DNA of 64,000 bases from Tessaracoccus aquimaris (lineage in GTDB: Bacteria > Actinomycetota > Actinomycetes > Propionibacteriales > Propionibacteriaceae). The DNA lies in NCBI RefSeq assembly GCF_001997345.1, contig NZ_CP019606.1, positions 3,844,001 through 3,908,000 on the forward strand. The letters are read 5' to 3'. The notes under the pieces were generated by a model, which was not told the origin of the DNA, did no database searches, and saw nothing but the letters and a program-made list of their open reading frames with translations. A program made the translations under genes and the position numbers. The number at the start of each line of letters is the position of its first letter. Within the stretch, counting starts at the first letter, position 1. This document shows, in pieces, positions 16,619 through 25,602 of the stretch.

Positions 16619-18082
16619 ATGCGCAACGACACCCCCTCCACCACCACTTCCGCCAAGCCGACCCGCCGCGTCCCGGCGATCATCATCGTCGGCGTGCTCT
16701 GCTTCGGCAGCCTCTCCGCGGCGCTCATGCAGTCACTCGTGATCCCCATCCAGCGGGAACTGCCGCACCTGCTCGACACCACCGCGTCGAACGCCTCGTG
16801 GGTGGTGACCGCCACGCTGCTCGCTTCGGCCGTGACCATGCCGATCGCCGGTCGCCTCGCCGACATCGTCGGCAAGAAGCCGGTGCTGATCGCATCGTCG
16901 CTGCTGCTGGTGCTCGGCTCGCTGGTCTGCGCGCTGTCGGGGACGCTGGCGCCGGTGCTGGTCGGCCGGGTGCTGCAGGGAATGTCGATGGGCTACATCC
17001 CGGTGGCGATCTCGATGGTCCGGGAGGTCGCGCCGGAGCGGAAGGTCAACACAGCCGTCGCGGCGGTGTCGGCGACCATGGGCGTCGGCGGGGCTCTTGG
17101 GCTCCCGCTCGCGGCCTGGATCGCAGAGGAGGCCTCCTGGAACATGCTGTTCTGGGTCTCGGGTGGCCTCGCTGCCGCCGTCGCGGTGCTGTCGCTCGTG
17201 CTGCTTCCCAACCCCGACGACGCGCACCCGGCGCGCCTCGACCTGGTGGGCGCCCTGGGGTTGGGCGTCGCGCTCGTCTCGGTGCTCGTGGCCGTGTCGA
17301 AGGGCAGCGAGTGGGGCTGGGCCGATCCCAAGACGCTCGGGTTGCTCGCCTTTGGCGTCGTCGTCGCGCTGCTGTGGGGCTGGTACGAACTGCGCCACGA
17401 GGCGCCTCTCGTTGATCTGCGCACCACCGCCAAGCGTCCGGTCCTGATGACGAACCTGGCCGCGCTGCTGATCGGCTTCGGCATGATGGCCCAGGCCATC
17501 GTGGTGCCGCAGTTGCTCGAGATGCCGGGCAGCACCGGCCACGGACTCGGCCAGACGATCCTGCAGGCAGGCCTCTGGATGGCGCCCGCCGGCCTGATGA
17601 TGCTGTTCTTCGCCCCCGTCTCCAGTCGCCTTCTGAGCGGCATCGGGGCCCGGGCAACCCTCGCGATCGGCGCCCTGGTGCTGTCGGGCGGCTACGTGCT
17701 CGCGGTGTTCCTGATGGGCGCACCGTGGCAGTTGACGCTGGCCACCTGCGTCTCGTCTGCGGGTGTGGCGATCGGTTACGCCGCGATGCCGACTCTGATC
17801 ATGGACAACGTCCCCGAGGACGAGGCCGGCTCGTCGGTCGGCGTCAACGCGCTGATGCGGTCCATGGGCACCACCGTCGCGGGGGCTGTGATGGCGGCGG
17901 TGCTGGCAGGGCAGAGCGTCACGGTCGACGGCGCCGCGGTGCCGAGCCTGACGGCGTTCCAGATCTGCTTCCTTGCAGGCGCGATCGCCGCGGCCTCGGG
18001 AGCCGCGCTCGCGCTGCTCGTTCCCCGCGCCCGCAAGTCCCGGGCCGCCTCGGTCGTCCTGGAGGCCCAGCCCGCCGGTTAG
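16619..18082 (+). CDS. MFS drug exporter (DHA2/EmrB-QacA type)
   Basis: Major facilitator protein of 487 residues with about 14 membrane helices, the size of the DHA2 drug:H+ antiporter family. The N-terminal half has NASWVVTATLLASAVTMPIAGRLADIVGKK, with the motif A GRLADIVGKK, and a second motif near DNVPEDEAGSSVGVNALMRS is typical of the C-terminal half. It is divergent from and presumably repressed by the MarR protein. Substrate unknown. Copy B of the 80-bp repeat lies 35 bases past its stop. Confidence 0.9.
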   Translation: MRNDTPSTTTSAKPTRRVPAIIIVGVLCFGSLSAALMQSLVIPIQRELPHLLDTTASNASWVVTATLLASAVTMPIAGRLADIVGKKPVLIASSLLLVLGSLVCALSGTLAPVLVGRVLQGMSMGYIPVAISMVREVAPERKVNTAVAAVSATMGVGGALGLPLAAWIAEEASWNMLFWVSGGLAAAVAVLSLVLLPNPDDAHPARLDLVGALGLGVALVSVLVAVSKGSEWGWADPKTLGLLAFGVVVALLWGWYELRHEAPLVDLRTTAKRPVLMTNLAALLIGFGMMAQAIVVPQLLEMPGSTGHGLGQTILQAGLWMAPAGLMMLFFAPVSSRLLSGIGARATLAIGALVLSGGYVLAVFLMGAPWQLTLATCVSSAGVAIGYAAMPTLIMDNVPEDEAGSSVGVNALMRSMGTTVAGAVMAAVLAGQSVTVDGAAVPSLTAFQICFLAGAIAAASGAALALLVPRARKSRAASVVLEAQPAG

Positions 18083-18116
18083 TCGAGTGCCGTCGCCCGC
18101 TGGGTTGGGTGAGCAC

Positions 18117-18196
18117 TTGAGCATGTTTGGTGGCTCGTTGCGCGACACGCCGGGTTTGAACGATCAGATCCGAAACGAGTTACCAAACATGCTCAA
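18117..18196 (+). repeat. 80-bp intergenic inverted-repeat element, copy B
   Basis: Ends are TTGAGCATGTTTGGT and its exact complement ACCAAACATGCTCAA (15 bp). Next, GG faces TT and CTCGTT pairs with AACGAG, so as RNA it would form a 23-bp hairpin with two G-U pairs. The loop is 34 bases. It sits between two convergent genes, where it could also work as a bidirectional terminator, but there is no T-run. Confidence 0.85.
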
Positions 18197-18248
18197 CGAC
18201 CCGCCCGCGCCGCGCCCGGAAGTCCCCTGCCGTCTCGGTCGTCCCGGC

Positions 18249-19703
18249 TCAGCCGACCCAGGTGACGCGGCCGGCGCACACGGTCGCACGGACGCGCATC
18301 GACCGCAGCCGCGAGGCGACCTCGTCGGCCGGACCCGCGGCCAACGGGTCCGACTCCAGCACGACGACGTCGCCCCGCGCGCCGGGCGCGAGCCGTCCTC
18401 CGTCGGTGGACCCGGCCAGGGCCTCGGCGGCGGTCAGCGCCTGGTCCTGGTGCCAGCCCGGCCGCGCGTCCCCGCTGCGGTGCACCGCAGCGGCCATCGC
18501 CAGCCAGGGGTCCGGGGGTGAGACGGGCGCGTCCGATCCCAGCGCAAGTCGCGTGCCCGCGTCGAGCAGTGAGCGCGCCAGGAAACTGCGTCCACCTCGC
18601 TCGCCCCAGATGGCCTCGGTGAGGTCGCGGTCGTCAAGCAGGTGCGCCGGCTGGATGCTCGCCGTCACGCCCAGCGCGGCGAAGCGCGCCACGTCCTCCA
18701 CCCGCAGCAGTTGAGCGTGCTCGATCGAACCGTGGGCGCCCGTCGCCTCGAAGGCGTCGAGCGCGACGGTGTTGGCGCGGTCGCCGATCGCGTGCACCGC
18801 GACCTCCAGACCGGCGCCCGCAGCCCGGCTCAGCAGGTTGCGCAGGTGCTTCGAGCTGAGGTTGGGTGCACCTGAAGACTCGGAGTCGACGTAGGGCTCG
18901 CAGCACCAAGCGGTCCTGGTCGACAGAGAGCCGTCGCTGATCACCTTCAGCGGCCCCATCGTGGCCAGGCCGGTGCCCTCCAGTGGCGCGCCGGTCCGGA
19001 GCCCCGACGAGATGACCTCGTCGAGTTGGTGCTCGTAGAAGCCTGCCCGCACCCGCAGCAGGTCGAGCCCACCCGCGATCCGCCGCGGCCAGTCGACGTG
19101 CGCGTCGCTGAACTCCAGGTCCACGATCCCGACCAGCCCCCGCGAGGCAAGCAACCGCGCGCCTGCGGCCTCCTCGGCAAGGCTGGGTGCGACCCCGGGC
19201 AGCGCGCCGAGGCCCGCTAGCACGGGGAACCACTCGGCCTCCTGCAGCGGCCCGCCACGGGGAGCCAGGCCGGCCAGTCGCAGCGCCGCCGAGTTCAGCC
19301 ACCCGTTGTGTGCGTCCCCGGAGATCAGGAACACCGGTCGGTCGCCGCTGACGGCGTCGAGATCGGCGACGGTGCCCTGCCGGGGCCAGCCGGCGCTGCG
19401 GTGCCCGAAGCCGATCAGGGGCCGGCCGGGGGACGGCGGTGCCGCCGCGATCAGCCGACGCACACCGTCGGCGTCATCGGCGGAGGACACGTCCAGCCAC
19501 GCGCGCGAGCGCACCCACTGGCCGAAGTGCACGTGGGCATCCCACAGTCCGGGGATCAGCCAGCCCTCACCGGCGTCGAGCACGGTCGCGTCGCTGGCGT
19601 CGAGGTCGGGGCCGACCTCGACGATCCGCCCGTCGCCGACGCGGACGTCGGCCGGGCGTCCCGACCCGACGAGCCGACCCCCGCGGATCAGCAGCGCGCT
19701 CAT
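18249..19703 (-). CDS. YtcJ-like amidohydrolase
   Basis: Metal-dependent hydrolase of the amidohydrolase superfamily, 484 residues, YtcJ subgroup. The metal-binding HxH is in LWDAHVHFG, later ligands in VAVHAIGDRAN and GSIEHAQLL, and the catalytic Asp in LALGSDAPVSPPDPW. The real substrate of these proteins is mostly unknown. It overlaps the upstream MFS gene by four bases (ATGA), suggesting that the transporter imports or exports its substrate or product. Confidence 0.88.
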   Translation of the reverse strand: MSALLIRGGRLVGSGRPADVRVGDGRIVEVGPDLDASDATVLDAGEGWLIPGLWDAHVHFGQWVRSRAWLDVSSADDADGVRRLIAAAPPSPGRPLIGFGHRSAGWPRQGTVADLDAVSGDRPVFLISGDAHNGWLNSAALRLAGLAPRGGPLQEAEWFPVLAGLGALPGVAPSLAEEAAGARLLASRGLVGIVDLEFSDAHVDWPRRIAGGLDLLRVRAGFYEHQLDEVISSGLRTGAPLEGTGLATMGPLKVISDGSLSTRTAWCCEPYVDSESSGAPNLSSKHLRNLLSRAAGAGLEVAVHAIGDRANTVALDAFEATGAHGSIEHAQLLRVEDVARFAALGVTASIQPAHLLDDRDLTEAIWGERGGRSFLARSLLDAGTRLALGSDAPVSPPDPWLAMAAAVHRSGDARPGWHQDQALTAAEALAGSTDGGRLAPGARGDVVVLESDPLAAGPADEVASRLRSMRVRATVCAGRVTWVG

Positions 19704-20877
19704 CGCTGTGCGGTGGCCCTGGGCGGGGTGAGCGCCGGGGTCAGCAGGAGGGCGACGACGGCGGCGGCCGGGATGGTGATCAGTGCCCAACGGATGCCCA
19801 CCGAGTCGGCGACAAGACCGATCAGCGGCGGGCCTGCGAAGAAGCCGACGCGCATCAGCCAGGTGACGAAGGTCAGGCCGTTGCCGTGCGCCATCCCCGG
19901 TAGTTCGTCCGCGGCGTGCATCGCCATCGGGATCGCCGTCGCGATGCCCCAGCCTGCGCACGCGAAGCCGATCAGGGTGGAGACGGTGGACGGGAACGCC
20001 ACCGCGACGGCCATGCCGAGGCCCGCGATGATGACGCCCTGGGTGACGGCGAGGCGGGGCCCGATCCGGTCGGTGAGCGCGTCGCCTGTGAACCGGCCGA
20101 TCACCTGGGCGCCCTGGAGCGCCACGAAGGCCATGCCGACCACGAAGGGGGTCACCTCGAACATGGAATCCATGTAGACGGCTCCCCAGGAGGCGCCGGA
20201 GTCCTCGATCAGCCCGACCGAGGCGCCCAACAGGCCCAGCGCGATGAGCCTCGGCACCCAGCGGCGAGGGATGCCGCGGGAGACCTCGACCTCGGAGGCG
20301 GCGGGCTCAGCGTCGGCGCCCTTCAGCAGCAGCGTCTTCGCATAGATGGCCATCGCGCCGAACAGCACGAAGGCGGCCGCGGCCTGGATCCAGATCGGCA
20401 GTCGGGCCTGAGCGGCGATCGCGCCCAGGAAGCCGCCGCAGACGGCGCCGACCGACCACCAGCCGTGCAGGCCGTTGAGGATCGAGGAGCCGTAGAGCTT
20501 CTGGACGCGCAGCCCGTGGGCGTTCATGGAGATGTCGCTGATCGCGTCGAAGCCGGCATCGCGAGGATGCCGAGCGCGAACACCGGCCAGATCGTCGCGT
20601 TTCCGTAGACGCTCAGCATCGCGAGGCCGAGCAGGGCCGTGACCAGGTTGACGCTGGCGGAGGAGTACCTGCGGATCAGCCGGGCGGTGAACAGCCCGGC
20701 GATGAGCCCGCCGAGCGGGCCGAGGCCGACGACAAGTCCCCAGCCGAGGTCGCCGAGGCCGAGCGAGGCCTTGATCTCGGGATAGCGGGGCAGCAGGGAC
20801 GCGAAGCCGACCCCGTTGAGCCAGAACATGATCGTGACGCCCCAGCGGGCTCGCACGATCTCGCGGGTGGGTGCCAT
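19700..20877 (-). CDS. MFS transporter, broken by an apparent 1-nt deletion
   Basis: Major facilitator of about 392 residues and 12 helices. The reading frame is lost near 20557: the first 110 residues run into TRSATSP and a stop, while the other frame continues without a gap from GFDAISDIS into MNAHGLRVQKLYGSSILNG. Adding one base (GCCGG for CCGG after ATG) restores a single protein with normal codon use. I regard this as a sequence error rather than a pseudogene, as nine other genes show the same kind of lesion. Coupled by ATGA to the amidohydrolase. Confidence 0.85.
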
Positions 20878-20892
20878 CAGGCCCCCCTCGGG

Positions 20893-21318
20893 CTAGGGCG
20901 CGAGGGCCTCGAGAACCACGCGCGGATCAGGATTGGTGTGCGGCTCGCCGTCGATCACGACCGTCGGCACCGTCTCGTTGCCGCCGTTGACGCTCGCGAC
21001 AAAGTCTGCGGCCTCAGAATCCTGCCAGATGTTTACCCACTGCGCATCATCGCCCCTGCGCCCCAATGCGGCGCGCAGCCGTTCGCAGTAGGGGCAACCG
21101 GGCCGCCAGTAGACGATGACCCTGCGGTCGCCGTCGGGCAGCGCCATCACGTCCGACATCGTCTTCGACCTCCCACGGGACCACGGGCTGACCCACCACG
21201 CCACCAGGCAGCAGCACAGGAAGATCAGCACCCACCAGATGCTGAACCGCCATCCGCTGACCAGGCCCCCGACGATGACGCCGACGGCCGGCCAGGTCAC
21301 CCACATCCAGCGATCCAT
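20893..21318 (-). CDS. Membrane-anchored glutaredoxin/mycoredoxin-like protein
   Basis: A 141-residue protein with two closely spaced N-terminal membrane helices (WVTWPAVGVIVGGLVSGW and WWVLIFLCCCLVAWWV) followed by a thioredoxin-fold domain. The active site is CPYC in VIVYWRPGCPYCERL, and the cis-Pro motif is NETVPTVVIDG. Actinobacterial glutaredoxins with CPYC or CVYC are usually soluble mycoredoxins that use mycothiol; the membrane anchor is the distinctive point. A TAGGCT box six bases before ATG 21318 suggests a leaderless mRNA. Confidence 0.87.
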   Translation of the reverse strand: MDRWMWVTWPAVGVIVGGLVSGWRFSIWWVLIFLCCCLVAWWVSPWSRGRSKTMSDVMALPDGDRRVIVYWRPGCPYCERLRAALGRRGDDAQWVNIWQDSEAADFVASVNGGNETVPTVVIDGEPHTNPDPRVVLEALAP

Positions 21319-21324
21319 GGGGCC

Positions 21325-21330
21325 AGCCTA
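21325..21330 (-). promoter_or_regulatory. -10 element (TAGGCT) for leaderless glutaredoxin gene
   Basis: Minus-strand TAGGCT ends six bases before ATG 21318, with no ribosome-binding site. It lies between the glutaredoxin gene and the stop codon of pckG. Confidence 0.45.
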
Positions 21331-21338
21331 AGGGCGGC

Positions 21339-23220
21339 TCAGTGCCCGAACGAACTGGTGTCCCTGCCGAGGGCCGTCTCGAGTTGCAGCAACTCGTCCA
21401 CCATCTCGCGGGGCAGCCTCCAGCCGAACGAGTCGAACCAGCGCCCGATGCGTGGCACCTCGTCGCGCCACTCGTGCTCCTGGTAGCCGACGACGCCGTG
21501 CAGGTCGGCCTCCGAGATGTCGAGGCCTTCGACGTCGAGGCCTCCGTCGGCGGGCAGGTAGCCGATCGGGGTCTCGACCGCCGTCACGTCGCCGGCGATG
21601 CGCTGCGCGATCCACTTGAGCACCCTGGAGTTCTCGCCGAAGCCGGGCCACATGAAGCGGCCGTCCGTGTCGCGCCGGAACCAGTTGACGTAGAAGATCT
21701 GGGGGAGCTTGTCCGCGTCGGTCCTGGCGCCGACGTCGATCCAGTGCTGCACGTAGTCGGCCACGTGGTAGCCGATGAAGGGGAGCATCGCCATCGGGTC
21801 GCGGCGCAGCACGCCGACCGCGCCCTTCGCGGCCGCCGTCGACTCCGAGGAACAGGTCGCGCCCATGAAGACGCCGTGGCGCCAGTTCCGGGACTGGGTG
21901 ACGAGCGGGACGGTGTTCTCGCGTCGTCCGCCGAAGATGATCGCGTCGAGGGGGACCCCGTCGGGTCGTGGTACTCGTCGGCGAGGATCGGGCACTGCTC
22001 GATCGGGGTGCAGAAGCGGCTGTTGGGGTGCGCCGCCTTCTCCTCCGGTCGGCCCCCCTCTGGCCCAGTCCCGCCGTGCCACGGGCGGTCCTTCCAGTCG
22101 CGCAGCAGTTCCGGCTTCTCGGGCGTCATGCCCTCCCACCAGACGGCGCCCTCCGGCGTCAGGCCGACGTTGGTGAACACCGAGTTGCCCGCCTCGATCG
22201 AGCGCATCGCGTTGGGATTGGTCTCGTAACTGGTGCCGGGGGCGACCCCGAAGAAGCCCGTCTCCGGGTTGGTCGCGTACAGCCGTCCGTCGTCGCCGAA
22301 GCGCAGCCAGGCGATGTCGTCGCCAAGGGTCTCGACCCTCCAGCCGGGGATGGTCGGCTCAAGCATCGCGAGGTTGGTCTTGCCGCAGGCGGACGGGAAG
22401 GCCGCCGCGATGTTGAACACGCGGCCCTCGGGGAGGTGAGCTTCAGGATCAGCATGTGCTCGGCGAGCCAGCCCTCGTCGCGGGCCATCACCGAGGCGAT
22501 CCGCAGCGCGTAGCACTTCTTGCCGAGCAGGGAGTTGCCGCCGTAGCCCGAGCCGTAGGACCACACCATCTTCTCGTCGGGGAAGTGGACGATGTACTTG
22601 GTCTCGTTGCACGGCCACGGGACGTCGTTCTGACCCTCGGCCAGCGGCATCCCGACCGAGTGCAGGCACGGCACGAACCCGGCCCCGGACGTCTCGAGCG
22701 CGGCGAGCACGTCGGCCCCCATCCGCGTCATGATCCGCATCGACAGCACCACGTAGGCCGAGTCGGAGACCTCGACGCCGAACTTGGGGTCGGCCGCGTC
22801 CAGGTGCCCCATGCAGAACGGCATCACGTACATCGTCCGGCCGGCCATGCAGCCGTCGTACAGGTCATGCATGATGCGCTTCATCTGGACGGGGTCCATC
22901 CAGTTGTTCGTCGGCCCGGCGTTGCGCTCGTCGTTCGAGCAGATGAACGTCTGGTCCTCGACGCGGGCGACGTCGTCGGGGTCGGTGCGGGCGTACAGAG
23001 AGTTGGGCAGCAGTTCGTCGTTGAGCCGCACCAGGGTGCCCGACGCCACGAGCGCGTCGGCGAGCCGCTCGGCCTCCTCGGCGGAGCCGTCGCAGTAGTG
23101 GATCGCGGCGGGCTTGCACAACTCGACGACCTCATCGAGCCAGGCGAGCAGGCGGGGATCGGTAGGAGCTGTGCCGGTGCTGGGAAGCTCCCGGCGGCGA
23201 GTCTTGGATTCGGTGAGCAT
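21339..23220 (-). CDS. pckG: GTP-dependent PEP carboxykinase, with two apparent 1-nt deletions
   Basis: Converts oxaloacetate and GTP to phosphoenolpyruvate, the entry to gluconeogenesis. Three overlapping open frames together give a 627-residue enzyme. The substrate loop [16 protein letters not shown], the kinase motif [12 protein letters not shown] and the late [14 protein letters not shown] region are all present but in different frames. The breaks are near 22430-22433 (C5 read as C4 on the coding strand) and near 21963-21965 (C4 read as C3). ATG 23220 follows GAGGAGA. Two independent lesions in a central metabolic gene favour sequencing error. Confidence 0.9.
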
Positions 23221-23323
23221 CGGTCTCCTCGTTCGAACCGGCGTCGTCTTTGAGCGGTTCTCTCCATCGTCACACTACCGAAGCCGCCGTTGGGCTCCAC
23301 ATCGCTGGCGTGTCGCGCGCTGG

Positions 23324-23329
23324 TAGTCT
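23324..23329 (+). promoter_or_regulatory. -10 element (TAGTCT) for leaderless lipoprotein gene
   Basis: TAGTCT ends seven bases before GTG 23337. It supports this start over the longer frame open from 23250, whose first residues would precede the signal peptide. Confidence 0.5.
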
Positions 23330-23336
23330 CGCGACT

Positions 23337-23939
23337 GTGCGTATCGCCCTGAAACTAGCCGTTGTCGTCTCCGTGGCGGCCGCCCTCAGCGGCTGCACCG
23401 CGGAGCAGGCGCCGACCAAGCAGCCGAGCTCGCCGGCGGCGTCGAGCCCCGCCTCGACGCCCGCGTCGCCCGACCCTGCGCCCGTCGCGAGCCCGACGGC
23501 GGAGCCCACCGAGCTGGAACCGCTGGCCGAGACGCCGACCCCGACGCTTCCCCCGGTCGCACAGCCGACCAAGGTCGGCGGCCCGTGGACCCCCGTGGAC
23601 GTCACCGTCACCACCACCGAGCAGGTCAAGGCGGCCGAAGCGCTGCCGGAGAGCTTCCGCACGTTCCTGGCCTCCAGGGTCGGCGTCGAGGACGACGCGG
23701 GCTGCACCACCTCCGAGGTCGTCATCAGGGCCATCCATCCGGACGGCTTCGCCTTCGGCTCTGAGGAGAGCGACTGCGGCGGCGGCCAGGTCGTCTGGGG
23801 CATCGACGAGGGCGCCTGGCACTACATCAACCAGTTCGAGGACGCCATCCCCTGCACCGAGTTCGTCACCAACGAGGTGCCCCCGGGCGCGCCGGGGCTG
23901 AGGTGCCTCGACGAGAACGGCGACGCCAAGGACTTCTGA
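23337..23939 (+). CDS. Predicted secreted lipoprotein, function unknown
   Basis: A 200-residue lipoprotein. Signal peptide IALKLAVVVSVAAALSGC ends in the lipobox LSGC, so Cys20 is lipidated. A Pro/Ala/Ser/Thr-rich spacer of about 65 residues follows and then a compact domain with four Cys residues (GCTTSE, SDCGGG, IPCTEF, LRCLDE), probably two disulfides. I do not recognise this domain. It ends nine bases before the pyrimidine-dimer glycosylase gene, which may be co-transcribed only by proximity. Confidence 0.8.
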   Translation: MRIALKLAVVVSVAAALSGCTAEQAPTKQPSSPAASSPASTPASPDPAPVASPTAEPTELEPLAETPTPTLPPVAQPTKVGGPWTPVDVTVTTTEQVKAAEALPESFRTFLASRVGVEDDAGCTTSEVVIRAIHPDGFAFGSEESDCGGGQVVWGIDEGAWHYINQFEDAIPCTEFVTNEVPPGAPGLRCLDENGDAKDF

Positions 23940-23948
23940 GGACCGCCC

Positions 23949-24380
23949 GTGAGGATGTGGTCGCTCCACCCGAGCCTGCTTGACCGCCAGGGGCTGATCG
24001 CCTGCTGGCGAGAGGCGCTGCTCGCCCAGGCCGTGCTGGCCGGGCGCACCGCCGGCTACCGGCACCATCCGCAACTGACCCGGTTCCGGGAGGCCCAGGA
24101 TCCGATGGCGGCGATCGGGGCCTACCTCATGGAGTTGGCCGACGAGGCGACCGCGCGGGGCTACCGCTTCGACCGGACGCGCATCGACGGCCCCCTCGAG
24201 TCCGCGCCGATCAGAGTGACGACTGGGCAACTGCGCCTGGAACGCGATCACCTGGCGGCGAAGCTGCGGGTCCGTTCCCCAGAGTGGTTGCCGCGCCTTG
24301 ACGCCTCGCCCACCCCGCATCCTCTCTTCGTGACGGTCGACGGCGGCCCAGAGCCGTGGGAGCGGGCCTCGGGAGACTGA
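23949..24380 (+). CDS. Pyrimidine-dimer DNA glycosylase (T4 endonuclease V-like)
   Basis: Small base-excision repair enzyme, 143 residues, of the T4 endonuclease V family, which cleaves the glycosyl bond of UV-induced pyrimidine dimers. The hallmark segment MWSLHPSLLDRQGLIACWRE is followed by AQAVLAGRTAGYRHHPQLTRF, typical of bacterial members. In the T4 enzyme the amine of the N-terminal residue is catalytic; here the gene begins MRMW, so Met removal and exact processing matter. GTG 23949 starts nine bases after the lipoprotein stop; there is no strong Shine-Dalgarno. Confidence 0.85.
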   Translation: MRMWSLHPSLLDRQGLIACWREALLAQAVLAGRTAGYRHHPQLTRFREAQDPMAAIGAYLMELADEATARGYRFDRTRIDGPLESAPIRVTTGQLRLERDHLAAKLRVRSPEWLPRLDASPTPHPLFVTVDGGPEPWERASGD

Positions 24381-24389
24381 GGGCGCGGA

Positions 24390-25367
24390 TCAGTGCTTCT
24401 CCTCGGCGACGATCAGGTCGCGCAGCGCCGCATCGGGGGAGCGGCCCAGGTCCAGCAACCGTCCGGCGCGGTAGGCGTCGAACACGCGTGGGTCGATGTA
24501 GCTGGACCGGGCGACGGCGGGCGTGTTCTGCAGTGCATCGGACGCGGCCTTCGCGGCGGCAACCTCAGCGCGGTGGGCGGCCGTCTCGCCGTCGACGAGA
24601 CCCGTTCGGGCAAGCGACTCGGCCGCCGCGATGGTTCCCCGGAGGGTGCGGAAGTCCTTGGCGGTGTAGGGGCCACCAGTGATCTCATGCAGGTAGGCGT
24701 TGACCTCCGCCGGGTCGAGGTGGTGGAGGTCTCCGGAGGCGCGGTAGCGCAACAGGCGATCCTCCGGGTCGCCGTCGAGCAGCGTCGCGACGGCCTCGGC
24801 CAAGTCGACGTCGACCATGTGCATCACGTCGTGCTGGTGCGACTTGGCGGGGAAGTGCAGGGTGACGTGATGGCCCGCGACGGTGACGTCGCGCTGCTGG
24901 AGCGTCGTCAGGCCCCTGCTGCCGTAGCGCTCCAGGTACTCGATCGATCCGACCCGCGGTGAGGCGTCGTCGAGGAACCGGAAGGCGACGGCCAGCACCC
25001 GGTGCGAGGGCTCGGCGGGCTTCGACAGGTCGTGCGTCGCCCTGCCCCGGGCGGCGGGGAGGGCCGCGGCGAGGTGGAGCATCTTGTCGAACTTGTGCTC
25101 GGCCCTGTCCTCCTTCCACCGCTCGTGGTAGCGGTACTGCTCCCGGCCATCGGCGTCGAGGCCGACGGCCTGGATGTGTCCGAGGGGGTCGGCGCAGATC
25201 CACACCTTCGTCCAGGCCGGAGGCAGCGCAAGGGCGTTGATGCGGGCGAGCTCGGCCGCCGAGACCTTCCCTCCATCTGGGCCGCGGTACTCGAACCCGC
25301 CCTTGGTCGTGATCCGGCTGATCCCGGGATCCGTTCCTGGTTCGACGCGGTGCAGGGTCTCGTTCAT
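24390..25367 (-). CDS. Type IB DNA topoisomerase (poxvirus-like)
   Basis: Bacterial topoisomerase IB of 325 residues, relaxing supercoils through a 3'-phosphotyrosine. N-terminal domain with FEYRGPDGGKVS and LPPAWTKVWIC; catalytic domain with YLERYGSRGLTTL, KDFRTLRGTIAA and the active-site Tyr in SYIDPRVFDAY near residue 295. Open sequence upstream of the Met at 25367 only reads through the tRNA-Pro gene, so it is not coding. A CATACT box six bases before the start fits a leaderless mRNA. Confidence 0.92.
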   Translation of the reverse strand: MNETLHRVEPGTDPGISRITTKGGFEYRGPDGGKVSAAELARINALALPPAWTKVWICADPLGHIQAVGLDADGREQYRYHERWKEDRAEHKFDKMLHLAAALPAARGRATHDLSKPAEPSHRVLAVAFRFLDDASPRVGSIEYLERYGSRGLTTLQQRDVTVAGHHVTLHFPAKSHQHDVMHMVDVDLAEAVATLLDGDPEDRLLRYRASGDLHHLDPAEVNAYLHEITGGPYTAKDFRTLRGTIAAAESLARTGLVDGETAAHRAEVAAAKAASDALQNTPAVARSSYIDPRVFDAYRAGRLLDLGRSPDAALRDLIVAEEKH

Positions 25368-25427
25368 CCGACCAGTATGTGTCGGCTCATCGGCGGACTG
25401 TGGGGAAACGGCCATGTCAGACGGCGA

Positions 25428-25454
25428 AGGCCCGGCTCGTGTTGAGCCGGGCCT
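25428..25454 (-). terminator. Hairpin terminator after tRNA-Pro
   Basis: Perfect 11-bp stem AGGCCCGGCTC/GAGCCGGGCCT with a five-base loop, 14 bases past the tRNA 3' end. There is no long T-run, as is usual at high GC. Confidence 0.6.
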
Positions 25455-25465
25455 ACGCCGTGGAA

Positions 25466-25544
<79 letters not shown>

Positions 25545-25602
25545 ATGGCCCGTGGGCCACCGGAAATATTAGCCGACGGTGACCCGATTCGCGAACTCGG
25601 CC

